Shown: positions 1 through 10,298 of the stretch, piece by piece
Numbering within the stretch: position 1 is the first letter of the stretch
Layout of the letters: each line of letters opens with the position of its first letter
From: Willaertia magna
Taxonomy: Eukaryota > Heterolobosea > Eutetramitea > Acrasida > Naegleriidae
Direction of reading: 5' to 3'
NCBI GenBank assembly: GCA_902984215.1
Contig: CADWAF010004652.1
Span: 1 to 43,949 of the forward strand
Length of the DNA: 43,949 bases
Notes under the pieces: generated by a model
Database searches by the model: none
What the model saw: the letters and a program-made list of their open reading frames with translations, nothing else
Told to the model about the DNA's origin: nothing
Translations under genes and position numbers: made by a program

Positions 1-78
1 GATATTCATATACCTACACTCATATGCCGACACCTATATGCTAATATTTATATGTCGACACTTATGTGCTGATATTTT
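1..78. repeat. 14-bp tandem repeat at the window edge
   Basis: Five consecutive 14-nt units can be read at 9-22, 23-36, 37-50, 51-64 and 65-78, and bases 1-8 look like the end of another unit. Units 2 and 4 share the form tatgYcgacacYta. Units 3 and 5 share tRtgctRatattt. The array therefore has a 28-nt higher-order period. It runs off the left end, so its full length is unknown. Because 14 is not a multiple of 3, the short reverse-strand reading frame over it (34-237) is not convincing as a gene. It could be a minisatellite or a subtelomeric or centromere-flanking repeat; nothing here decides which. Confidence 0.75.
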
Positions 79-2040
79 TATATTTATAATTTTATTAAAA
101 TTTAAATATTTTAATATTTTATCTCTATAAATATTTAAATATAATAATATTTTATTAAATCTTTTTAATAATTCTTTAAAAAATCTATTATATTTTATTA
201 AAAAATCATGTAATCTTAAATCTTTAATATAAAACAAAAAATAATAAAAAATTTAATTATAATTAAAATAATTATAATTTTTTTAACTTTTAAATAAATT
301 AAAAATCCTATATAAATTAATTTTTAAATAAAAAGAGTTTTGATTAATATTTTTTAAAAATTAAATTTTAACTTTTTTTAAATAAAACTATTTATATAAT
401 TTTATTATATAATTTCTTAAATAATTAATTTCAAAAGTTATTTTTAATTTATAAATTTTATCAATCTTTTTTAAATATATCATATTAATTTTCAATAATT
501 TCTTTTTTATTTTCTTTATCATTAATTTAATCAATTTTTTTATTTTATTTATTTTTTAATATATTATTATCATTTTTAGAAATGTTTATAATATTTAATT
601 TTTTTATTTTTTTGATAAATAATTATTAATATAGTATTTAAATTTTTTAGTTTAAAGTGTTTTATTTATTTTTTATTTTTTTTTATTAATTTTAATATTA
701 TAACTTTTATTGTTAAATTTTTTTTAAATTTAATATTTTCTAATTTTTCGGCTTCTAATAATTGATTATTAATTTTTTTTATATAATTATTATTAATTTT
801 TTTAATAAATTCATTAATAATATCATTTATTATTAATAAAATTTATTTTGTATTAGAGAATGATAATGAGATTATTTTAATATTAAAAATAAATAATAGA
901 TATAACTATATTTTTTAATTTATTTTTTATTATTTTTTAAAAAATAACAACTTTTCTTTTTAGATTATTAATTTTAAGTAAAATAAATAAAAAATAATTA
1001 ATAAAAAAATATTAATCATTATAATTTTTATTTTTATATTATTTATATATTTAAAAAAATATATATTATTTAAACAATTTTAAAAACTGTTTAGATTTTA
1101 ATAAAAAAAATTTTTAATATTTAATTTTTAATTATTATATATATATCAAAAAAATTTTGTAATTTTTTGAAATAGTAATATTTTTAATAATTTTTATAAA
1201 GTTTTTAAATTTTAAAAATTTATATAAAATCTAAAGGTTAATAAATTTTTAAAATTTTTATAAAATCTATATAATACAAAAATTATTTATTATATTATAA
1301 TTTTTTAAACTACTATGTTTAATAATATATTTTTTTAATATATTATATTTTAAATAATCTAAAAATTTTTTATATTATTAAAAAAAAGAAATTTTTTAAA
1401 ATAAATTAAAAAATCTAATTTGTTAATCTTTGAATTATAATTATAATAATTATAATTTAAAAATTATTAACTATATAAAAAAATTTTAATATTTAAATTA
1501 AATAAAAATAAATTTTAAATTAATTTTATAAATTTATAAATATTAATAACTATAATTTTATTTTAATTTAATTAAGTTTTAAATAAATTATTGAAAATAT
1601 TTAAAAAAATAATTTCAAATTTTAATATCTAAAGAAATTGTTTTTTAAATATTTAATATATAAAAAATCTTTATGAATCTTCTTAAAAAAAGTTACTAAA
1701 TTATATAAATAAATACTTAATTTACAATTTTTTAATTTTAATATTATGTATAAATAAATATTTTACAAATATAATTTAATGAATGTATTTTATATTATTT
1801 TTTTACTTTTTTTAATTATAAATATTTTTTAATAAACTTAAAAAACTATTTTTATTTTAATAAAATATATATTTTTATAAAATCATATTAATAAATAAAA
1901 TTATTATCTAAACACATTTAATTTAACTTACATAATAATTATTTTTTTAGATTTATAAAGAACTGTTGAAAGATTTAATTTTTTTAATAAAGTGGTTAAA
2001 TTAATAAAATATTATTACCATTCATTAGTTAATATTTTCG
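79..2040. other. Extremely AT-rich island without genes
   Basis: About 2 kb built almost only from A and T runs. Sampled 60-base lines hold only about 1-7 G or C, far fewer than the genes or the other spacers of this window. Stop codons are dense in all frames and no plausible exon, tRNA or protein motif is visible. Composition returns to normal intergenic values between about 2040 and 2100, just ahead of the first gene. It may be a structural chromosome region (centromere-like, scaffold attachment, subtelomere) or the eroded remains of a mobile element. That is inference only. Confidence 0.7.
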
Positions 2041-2182
2041 TAAAATTTTGGGTTATAGAAAAAAAATTTTATATCAATTTGTTAAAAATCTATAAAAGTA
2101 GAATTCTACTTGAATTCTAATTCTAAGCCTTATTCCTGAAACCAAAAAAGCTCAAAGCTTTCTAAATAATCTTTGCCGTTTC

Positions 2183-2256
2183 GTGGAAAACTAACTAATT
2201 TAACCCTGAGTCTTTCTTTACAGAAATTAGTCAGTTTTCCAGTACCAGTACTGGAA
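2183..2256 (+). promoter_or_regulatory. Paired inverted repeats upstream of the beta-helix gene
   Basis: Two overlapping inverted repeats lie 60-130 nt before the start codon at 2318. The first has 17-nt arms at 2185-2201 and 2224-2240 with one mismatch and a 22-nt loop. The second is a perfect 8-bp stem, TTCCAGTA (2237-2244) and TACTGGAA (2249-2256), around the loop CCAG. The two share the TTCC bases, so they could be mutually exclusive RNA folds, or a pair of palindromic protein-binding sites. The stretch 2183-2223 also looks like a 41-nt intron (starts GT, has a ctaac branch-like motif, ends tttacag), so a spliced 5' leader is an alternative. Confidence 0.4.
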
Positions 2257-2317
2257 TAAGCGAAATATAAAAAGAACTAACCCAAAACTAGAATAAAAAT
2301 CCATCTATACTAAAAAA

Positions 2318-5300
2318 ATGAAGAGTTTAACATTTTTTTTGTTTTACATTTTATTGTTTTCCTTTCATTTAAGTATTGCAAATGCAAAGCAATACACTGT
2401 TACAACTTCAGATGAATTATGGAGTGCAATGTCTTCTTTGCAAAGAGGGGATGAATTAGTTATTAAGGCAGGCAGATATAGCACTTATGGAGCAAACACA
2501 TACTGGAGAAATATTCAAAAGTATGGTACAATAGATCAGCCAATTATTGTTAGAGCTGCAACAGGTGAAAAGGTTGTTATTGATGGTAAGTATTTAACTT
2601 AGCTTTGTAATATTTATTACAACTGTATATTTATAAAAAATGTGCAAATGAATTGAATGACAAAAGGCGATGCTGGAGGTTCTCAAAATATTTTAGACTT
2701 GGATGTCAAGAACTTTGTTTTGAAGGGTATTGAATTTCGTTATGGTAGTAGAGGTTTAAGATTCCAAGGAGCAAAAAATGTGGTTTTGGAAGATTTGCAT
2801 ATTCATGATACCTACGATGTAGGTGTAGCAATGAATGATGTTGGTGTTACTTATGATAATGTTACAATTCGTCATGTACAAATACATGGTACACGTGGTA
2901 CAGGAGAATGTTTTTATTTAGGTTGCAATGAAGATTCATGTAGATTAACAAACTCTTTAATTGAATATAATTGGTGTTATGATACTTGTTGTGAACAAGG
3001 TGACGGTATTGAGGTTAAAAGAGGTTCATATAATAACGTAATTCGTCACAATGTAATTCATGACGTTCATTATCCAGGTATAATTGTTTATGGTGCTGCT
3101 AATGGTATTCCAAATGTTGTTGAAGGAAATTTAATTTGGAATTCTATGGAAAATGGTATCCAAATAACAGCAAATGCTATCGTTAGAAATAATATTGTTT
3201 TAGCTTCTCAAGGAAATGGTATTGCAATTGGACCAAATCAAGGAAAAGTAGTTAATGTTACCTTAATGCATAATACTGTTGTTGGAGCAAAAGGTGCTTG
3301 TTTATCTACCTCAGCAACTTCTACTGTTTCAACAAACAATAATTTAATTTATGCAAACAATGTTTTTAATTGCGAAGGAGGTAAGGCAATGTGGGAAAGT
3401 GGACCATTAAAACAAGGAATTTATGAGGGTAATTTACTTTCTGGGTATGCACTCTCCATAATAACTAATACTTATTCAGCAGTGTCTATGTCAGACTTTG
3501 CAAACATTACTACTTTACCTTATGATGTATATCCTTCATCTTCCAGTGCCCTTATCGGTAAAGGATCATCCAAATATACAGTTGCATATGACTTTAATGG
3601 CTACCCAAGAAATCCTAACAGAGTAGATGTTGGAGCATACGGTTACTCAACTACAGCTAATCCAGGATTTATTCCAAAACCAGGATTTAAGGATGGATTC
3701 CAATCTCCTGCTCAAACTAACAGTCCAAAACCTGCTAGACCAGTTCCAGATGATAACATTAATTACAAAAGAAATACTTACATAGTTACACCTAGAAATG
3801 CAAGTACACTATTTGACTTCATGAATACATTAAAACCAGGTGATACTTTATTAATAAGAGAAGGTATATATCAGGTTAAGAATAAACTTGGATGGTTGGT
3901 TAAGATACAAGCATTTGGAAGTCCATCTAATCCAATTACTATTGCAGCCTATCCAGGTGAACGTGTAATTTTTGAAGGTGATTATTATGCATCACAAAAC
4001 ATTATAAACATGGAGGTTATGTATTTCATAATGAGGGGAATCGAAATGCGTTATGGAAGTAGAGGTCTAAGAATTATTAATGCTCAACATTCAATCATTG
4101 AAGATTTATATGTCCATCATACATGGGATGCTGCAGTTACTTTTAATGAAAAAGGTGGTGACTATCAAAATATTACTTTAAGACATATTAGAGTCGCCTA
4201 CACACATGGAACTGGAGAGTGTTTCTATTTAGGTTGTGTTGGTCATGCCTGTACTTTCTATGATTCAATAGTTGAAAATAATGTTTGTGAATACACATGT
4301 TGTACACAAGGAGACGGCATTGAAATCAAGAGTGGTTCCTACAACAACATAATTCGTAACAACGTAATTCATGACACAAATTATCCAGGTATTACAACTT
4401 ATGAAACAAGAGGAAAAGCACCAAATATTATTGAAGGAAATATTATTTGGAATACAAATGAAAACGGTATTCAAACTACCGAAGGAGCTATCATTAGAAA
4501 CAATATTGTTATTAATGCTGGTATAAGCGGTATTGCTGTACAAAAAGGAATCGTTTATCCAGCAAGAGTTACTATCGAACATAATACTGTAATCAATTCC
4601 AAATTTGCCTGTTTGCGTATAAATGATTTACAAGGTTCACCGGGAGATATTAGGGTTGTAAATAATGCTTTTTATTGTGAAAATAATTATGCCTTCTATG
4701 AAAATTATGTGAGCTATGACAACAAACCAACAACATTTTATTCTGCAAACAATTATTATCTTGGTCAAATTTACGGTAAGATTTCAGATTGGAGAAAAGG
4801 AAATGGGTTAACTGACGATTTTGTTGTAAGTGCTGATGGTTTAGATTATTACCCTACTTCAAAGAGTATTTTAAGGGGTGCTGGTGATTCAAGTGCAACT
4901 ACTTTGATTGATTTTAACGAAAAAGCAAGATCTAAGAATGTTATTGATGTTGGTGCTTATCAATATTCCACCACAAAGAATCCAGGGTGGGTTGTAAAAC
5001 CTTCTTTCAAGTTCGATTACACCTCTGTTGCTGTAACAGGGCCATGGTCTCGACCAACCCAAGAAATTCCTGACGACAACGCCAAATACCCTCATAATAT
5101 TTATCATATCTACAAAGAAATCAATAATAAGAATTGTGATAGAGAACAATTATGGACAATTATGTCAAATCTACTTCCTGGTGATACTTTAATCGTTCAC
5201 AATGGAACATACACAACAAATGTTTGTGGCCACGGCTCATGGCATAGAAATATTAAGGCAGTAGGAACACCTAAACACCCTATTACCATTAAGGCAGCTG

Positions 5301-6481
5301 ATGGAGAAAAAGTTATTATAGAAGGTGATAAAGATGCATCACAAAATATTATTAATTTTAGTTTGTATTATGCCTCGTTTAAAGGATTTGAATTGAGATA
5401 TGGATCTATTGGTTTAAGATTGTACGAATGTCAACATGCTGTGTTTGAGGATTTAGAGGTTCACCACACAGCAGAGAATGCAGTTTCAGCTAATCAGTTA
5501 GGGGCAGAATATGTAGATGTTACATTCAGAAATGTAAGAGTGCATCACACTGGAGGATTTGCTGGAGAATGTTTCTATTTAGGGTGCAACTATGGTCAAT
5601 GTATTATGCGTGACTCTCTCATTGAAAATAACTATTGTGCCTACACATGCTGTGGTCAAGGTGACGGTATTGAATTAAAACAAGGTTCATACAATAACAT
5701 TATTCGTAATAATGTAGTTCATGACACAAATTATCCAGGTATCACTTTGTACAGTTCAGAAGAAGGGTTAGCTCCAAACATTGTCGAAGGAAATATTATT
5801 TGGAATACAAACGAAAATGGTCTTCAAGTTACTGGAGGAGCTATCATTAGAAACAATATTGTAATGAATGCTAAGTTAAGTGGTATTGCAGTCCAAGTTA
5901 ACCAAGGTAAAATTAGAGACCTTTCCATCGTACACAATACAGTAGTCAATGCTGGATTTGCTTGTTTAGGAACTTTTAATACTAACACTGGAAAACAAAT
6001 TATTATTTCTGGTAATGCTTTATATTGTGAAAATGGTGTTGCTATTTATGAAAATCAACCAAATCCTTCAACAAAATATGGTGTAAATGTTGTAAGAGGA
6101 ACATCTTCTGCTCCTTATACCATACAAGGTAAAGGTTTAACTGAAGATTTTGAGAATGTCACAGCTGTTCCTTATAATTTATATCCAAAAAAGAATGGAG
6201 CTCTCTATAACAGTGCAAATACTACTCTCTTCGATATGGTTGATACAGACTTTAACGGTAAACAAAGATCTAATCAAAGAATGGATGTTGGAGCATATCA
6301 ATATATTACTGGTTATGACAGTAACCCTGGTTGGGTTCCGTCAGACTCTCCTAGACCATTGGACTCAGCCCCACCAAAGAAGAGCAGTATATTTGTCCCA
6401 GTCAAGCATAGTAATGCACCAACTACTGTACCAATGCTATTCATCATGCTTTTATCTTATTGTTTCATTATCTTTTTTTAA
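2318..6481 (+). CDS. Secreted, GPI-anchored-like protein with three beta-helix modules
   Basis: Two exons, 2318-2585 and 2667-6481, with an 81-nt GT-AG intron. The join restores the module sequence GDAGGSQN, which matches ASQN in modules 2 and 3. The product is 1360 aa. Residues 1-23 form a hydrophobic signal peptide ending ANA. Three modules of about 440 aa follow (about 25-448, 449-890, 891-1325), each a right-handed parallel beta-helix of the pectin-lyase fold. Each carries GECFYLGC (near residues 167, 604 and 1055), a CCxQGDGIE motif and a conserved ExKxGSYNN block. The opening of each module, a GD-x-L strand followed by a G-x-P-x-x-P-I-T-like strand, recalls PL6 polysaccharide lyases. 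The last 20 residues are hydrophobic after a Ser/Pro-rich stretch, typical of a GPI signal. A role in binding or cleaving surface or prey polysaccharide is inference; catalytic activity is not shown. Modules 2 and 3 are closest to each other. Confidence 0.85.
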
Positions 6482-6654
6482 TAAACCAAATAAATAAAAA
6501 TATTATAATATTATTTAGTTTATAATAAATACTGTAATAGTAAACATGGAAATAATTGAAATTGATAACTGAATACTTTGTAAAACTGAAAGAAACAATC
6601 TTATTCATTCTTGTTATTCTGTGGTAAACAATCCATTAGGTAAAATTAACTATT
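6482..6654. other. Convergent 3' spacer with 14-bp AT palindrome
   Basis: This short spacer separates two tail-to-tail genes. It holds AATAAA-like motifs just after the first stop codon and a perfect 14-bp palindrome, AATATTATAATATT, at 6499-6512. It probably contains the 3' ends and polyadenylation signals of both transcripts. No further structure is visible. Confidence 0.4.
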
Positions 6655-9261
6655 TTATTTCTTTTTGTGTTTTTTCTCCGCAAATTTTTGGAATTTGTTG
6701 TTCGTTTCAACCCAGTCTTCTGAAGTTTGCTTCTTTCTTACCTTCTTTTGTCTTCCTTGATCATAAGCAACATCCCACTCATCTTTTTGGTGCACTACTG
6801 GTCGAATCTGGTCAACTGCCTCCTGTTGTAATTTGACAGCCTCTTTTGATTCATCCCACACATCAACATCTTCGCCATATTGTGCATTTGATACTATCAA
6901 ACCTGAACTGCTTGATGGCTTCTTAGAATTATTGCTGACTGTAGGTTCATCTTCTCCTTGAGGTTCTGACATGCTCTTTCGTTTGATACCATTCTTTTTT
7001 GGTGAAGAAAAGTCTAATTGCTTAGTTGGGGATTTCAAAGGAGAATCAGAGGTAAAGTTATCTAAGGTAAAAGGATTAAGTGGTTTAGCTTCACTTGGAA
7101 TTAATGGTTTGATTGGAGTGGAAGGGGTATTAGTTCTAATTAATGTGTTCTTCTTGATTTCATCCAATTTATCTTTTTGTGACCACATCAATTGTGTATC
7201 AGAACTATAAGAAAAAGATATTGGGCTACAGCATCCTCCAATGCCCTTTGGGTTGAGTAACGAAAGTTGACGACACCCTCTCATAGATTTTAGCTTCATT
7301 AACTTTTGAGGGGTTAATCTATCTAAAACACTTGTTCTTGAAGGTGCAAAGAATGGACTTGGTGTTTCAACAGCCTTAATCTTTTCTTCTGAACGTGGAA
7401 TAACAATATTGGTTGGCTTATTCTTCTTATTACCTCCAATTGATACATCTTTTTTATTTACTTGTGGTATTGCTTCATCTTTATCTTTAGCTGAATCATG
7501 ATTTGAAGGTGAAGGAGGTTTAAATTCTGAATTGGGTTTTTGTATTACATGTTGTGTATTTGTTATGATCTTTGGTTGTTCTTCTTTTACGGTACTTATA
7601 GTTGCAGTACTACTACTGGTAGAAGGAACACTAGATGTTGAACTAGAAGTAATGGAAGGGGGAATATGGTTATACGATAGTATGCTATTCTTAAATAAAG
7701 TAGTACAATTTTCAGTTTTAAAATCATCTGAATTTCTACTATAAAATAATATATAGGCTTGTTGTGACAAAGCAGTGCTTTGACTAACCTGTGTCACAGA
7801 GGTATCATCCATTCTGTACCAAATACCATTTGAATTTTTAACGTATGAATAATAATGTCCAGAATTTGATGATCCTCCTGAATGAACTAAAACACCATAT
7901 AAATTATACCTAGCTGTTGTTTTCTTATCACTCATAAAAGGTGAAAGATTTAATGTTTCAGAATACTCTATTTTCTTACTAACTTTTTTACCAAAAATAT
8001 TAAATCTTTTAAGTTGTAATATTAAATTAATTGGCGCTTCATAAATAGTTAATCTTTTAGATGCTGCAACATATTTGTTTGTCTTTGGACATTTATACTT
8101 ATTTTTACCATCTAAAAGGTCAGGAGTGATATAATTTTGTAAAGCCTTTTCTATTGAACTACAATTAGATAATTGCAACTCTATATCAATAAAAGGATCA
8201 TATGTATTAGAAATATAATTAGTTTCCTTAGTTTTAATTTGACTTCTTAAATATCCCCCAAATACTTGATGGACTGCATTAGTTTCTAATACTCTAGTAT
8301 CCAACTTTCCCTTATATTTTTGTGTCAATGCATTTTCCATTTTGTCAATTAAATTAATAATAAACTCATGTGAATCTTCTTGTCTACCTAATATAAAAGA
8401 ACCAATACCCTTTAGGTGTCTAGCAATTAAATCAGGAGATACAACACCTTTTCTATTATTCTTTTTATTAGAATTACTAGTATCTGAAAACATTTCTCTT
8501 GCTAATAAAGTCATTGCATCCAAAGGGTTGAAACGTTTTAAAGAAGATTCCATTAACTCTCTTTTTAACAAGTAATTTCTAAGGGCAGGCGTGTACATTA
8601 AACATTGTAGTGCGGCGTTCATAAAACAAGTGTTGCCCAAGTTACATAAACCTGGACCAACTTTCTTTACTCCATTCCATTGATTTAGTTGGATAACTAC
8701 CTCTCTTTTAGTAAGAAAAGTACTTGGGGCTTCTAAATCTTTATTGTGGTCAATATCGTTATCGGAAGATGATGAAGCCTTTTGTGGACTTTTGGATGTA
8801 TTTGCTTCTCCATTCTGTTCCATAACAAAAACGTTAGAGGAGGACGAATTTATAGGTTTTAAATTAGATAGTAAGGAGTTATAAGTATCTTCTCTTTCGC
8901 CTTTAACAAATGTTATTCTTTGTTGAATTATTTCAGCTGTGCCTTTCAATAAAGTTGTAACACCATCTTCTCCATCATTAAATTCATTATTGGTCATTTC
9001 TTTATATTCATCTACATTATTATTTTCTGTTGTTTTATTTTCGGAAGTCTTGCTTTCCTCTTCAGTTGGTTTTTCACGTTTTACGAAATGTCTTTTACGT
9101 TTTTCATTAAAACCATTAGAAGAATTATCATTATTGTTATAAATCTCTTTCCCATTCACCTTTTCTCCATTCCTATTAACTACCCTTTTGGAATGTTTTT
9201 CATTAGTGGTAGCATAAGGGCTACCATCTTTTCTGTTTATTTGCCTTTTAATTTTAGGCAT
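6655..9261 (-). CDS. USP36: USP36/Ubp10-type ubiquitin-specific protease
   Basis: Single-exon, 868 aa cysteine deubiquitinase. The USP domain covers about residues 200-515. The Cys box GLCNLGNTCFMNA holds the catalytic Cys near 212, and the His box SNSGHYYSYV has the catalytic His at 469, followed by the third acidic residue around 485-486 in YRMDD. The flanks are basic, Ser/Asn-rich and probably disordered and nuclear. The C-terminus carries a DEWDVAYDQGRQKKVRKK block and a following FQKF, which closely resembles the conserved tail of animal USP36. That family acts in the nucleolus and on histone H2B or Pol I. The tail match is my reason for preferring USP36 over other USPs. The start ATG follows a run of A. 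The Rab18 gene lies 155 nt upstream on the same strand. Nucleolar location is inferred from family. Confidence 0.85.
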   Translation of the reverse strand: MPKIKRQINRKDGSPYATTNEKHSKRVVNRNGEKVNGKEIYNNNDNSSNGFNEKRKRHFVKREKPTEEESKTSENKTTENNNVDEYKEMTNNEFNDGEDGVTTLLKGTAEIIQQRITFVKGEREDTYNSLLSNLKPINSSSSNVFVMEQNGEANTSKSPQKASSSSDNDIDHNKDLEAPSTFLTKREVVIQLNQWNGVKKVGPGLCNLGNTCFMNAALQCLMYTPALRNYLLKRELMESSLKRFNPLDAMTLLAREMFSDTSNSNKKNNRKGVVSPDLIARHLKGIGSFILGRQEDSHEFIINLIDKMENALTQKYKGKLDTRVLETNAVHQVFGGYLRSQIKTKETNYISNTYDPFIDIELQLSNCSSIEKALQNYITPDLLDGKNKYKCPKTNKYVAASKRLTIYEAPINLILQLKRFNIFGKKVSKKIEYSETLNLSPFMSDKKTTARYNLYGVLVHSGGSSNSGHYYSYVKNSNGIWYRMDDTSVTQVSQSTALSQQAYILFYSRNSDDFKTENCTTLFKNSILSYNHIPPSITSSSTSSVPSTSSSTATISTVKEEQPKIITNTQHVIQKPNSEFKPPSPSNHDSAKDKDEAIPQVNKKDVSIGGNKKNKPTNIVIPRSEEKIKAVETPSPFFAPSRTSVLDRLTPQKLMKLKSMRGCRQLSLLNPKGIGGCCSPISFSYSSDTQLMWSQKDKLDEIKKNTLIRTNTPSTPIKPLIPSEAKPLNPFTLDNFTSDSPLKSPTKQLDFSSPKKNGIKRKSMSEPQGEDEPTVSNNSKKPSSSSGLIVSNAQYGEDVDVWDESKEAVKLQQEAVDQIRPVVHQKDEWDVAYDQGRQKKVRKKQTSEDWVETNNKFQKFAEKKHKKK

Positions 9262-9416
9262 ATTTTTTGGTCAAGTTTCATTGGCTTTAAACATCATGAA
9301 TTTTTATTGCATAAAATGTGGGAAGAAAGAAAGTAGATAATTGCTTCAATCCATGAAAATACATTCATTCTATTTACAAATAATTTGAATACAATAGTAC
9401 AATTTTCATATTTGTT

Positions 9417-10266
9417 TTACCAACAACATCCTGTTGATGATTGGGGTTCACCAGATTCACCTGAACTGGAAATATCAATATTACCACTTTGTGACACACT
9501 AGATGAAGATTTGTTGGTTTGTTGACCACTTCCACCTGTTTCATTTAATTTGTCATTATCTAAAATTTGATGAGCAACTTCCTCAAAAGCTTGGTCGATT
9601 CCTTCTCTTGTTTTTGCAGAAGTTTCAATATATAACATATTATTTTGTCTTGCAAATGTATCCCCTTGTTGTTCACTAACTTCTCTTTTTTCTTTTAAAT
9701 CAATCTTATTTCCAACTAATAATTTCACACAATCTTCATAAGTTGCATATAAATTACATTCTTTTAACCAATTTTGAATATTGTCAAAGGTTTCTTTTCT
9801 TGTAACGTCATAAACTAAAATAACAGCATGAGCATTTCTATAGTATGAACTAGTAAGAGTTCTAAATCTTTCTTGTCCAGCCTTTACAAATTATTGTAAT
9901 AAACAAAAAAATATTTTTAAAAAAACCTACGGTATCGAATATTGTTAATTTTACTCGTTTCTTTTTAGCTTCAATGAATTTTACTTTCTATTTTTATAAA
10001 TATTAAAAATTATTAAATTTAATTTACATACAAAATCTACACCAATTGTAGGAGAAATGTGTTCTTTAAATTCATCTTCAGTAAATTGCATTAAAATACT
10101 ACTCTAATTAAAGTTTAATTTATAAAATTTAATTAATAACCTACTTTTCCAGTTCCACTATCACCAACCAACTTAATTCCGATATGAAAAATTAGTTCAT
10201 CTTAACAAACTGATGTTTTCAACTTACAACAAGCTTAAAATTACAATCAAAAGGTTTTTGACTCAT
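9417..10266 (-). CDS. RAB18: Rab18/RabC-type small GTPase, five exons
   Basis: On the minus strand the exons are 10266-10228, 10171-10145, 10103-10032, 9987-9931 and 9881-9417, separated by introns of 56, 41, 44 and 49 nt. All are GT-AG and every join falls between codons. The 219-aa product has all G motifs: GDSGTGKSS (P-loop), PTIGVDF (switch I/G2), FDTAGQERFR (G3, with Phe in place of the usual Trp), GNKIDL (G4) and ETSAK (G5). It ends in GCCW, a double-cysteine prenylation motif. The first residues (FD-x-x-FKL), the TSSYYR-AHAVI block and the VKLLVGNK block fit Rab18/plant RabC best. The family acts at the ER and lipid droplets and in ER-Golgi traffic. Four introns in 850 bp is dense for this window. 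The start codon is 32 nt from the first ATG of the divergent kinase gene. Confidence 0.88.
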
Positions 10267-10298
10267 TTTTTCTAATCTAAAAATAAGATTCGAAAGGG

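Noticed and set aside
34..237. 67-codon minus-strand frame at the left edge
   Set aside because: It runs through a 14-nt repeat and pure AT DNA, its composition is only Ile/Asn/Lys/Leu-like, and no motif is present.
4265..5149. Two antisense frames (4265-4582, 4889-5149) inside the beta-helix gene
   Set aside because: They are shadows of the strongly supported plus-strand coding sequence and show no domain.
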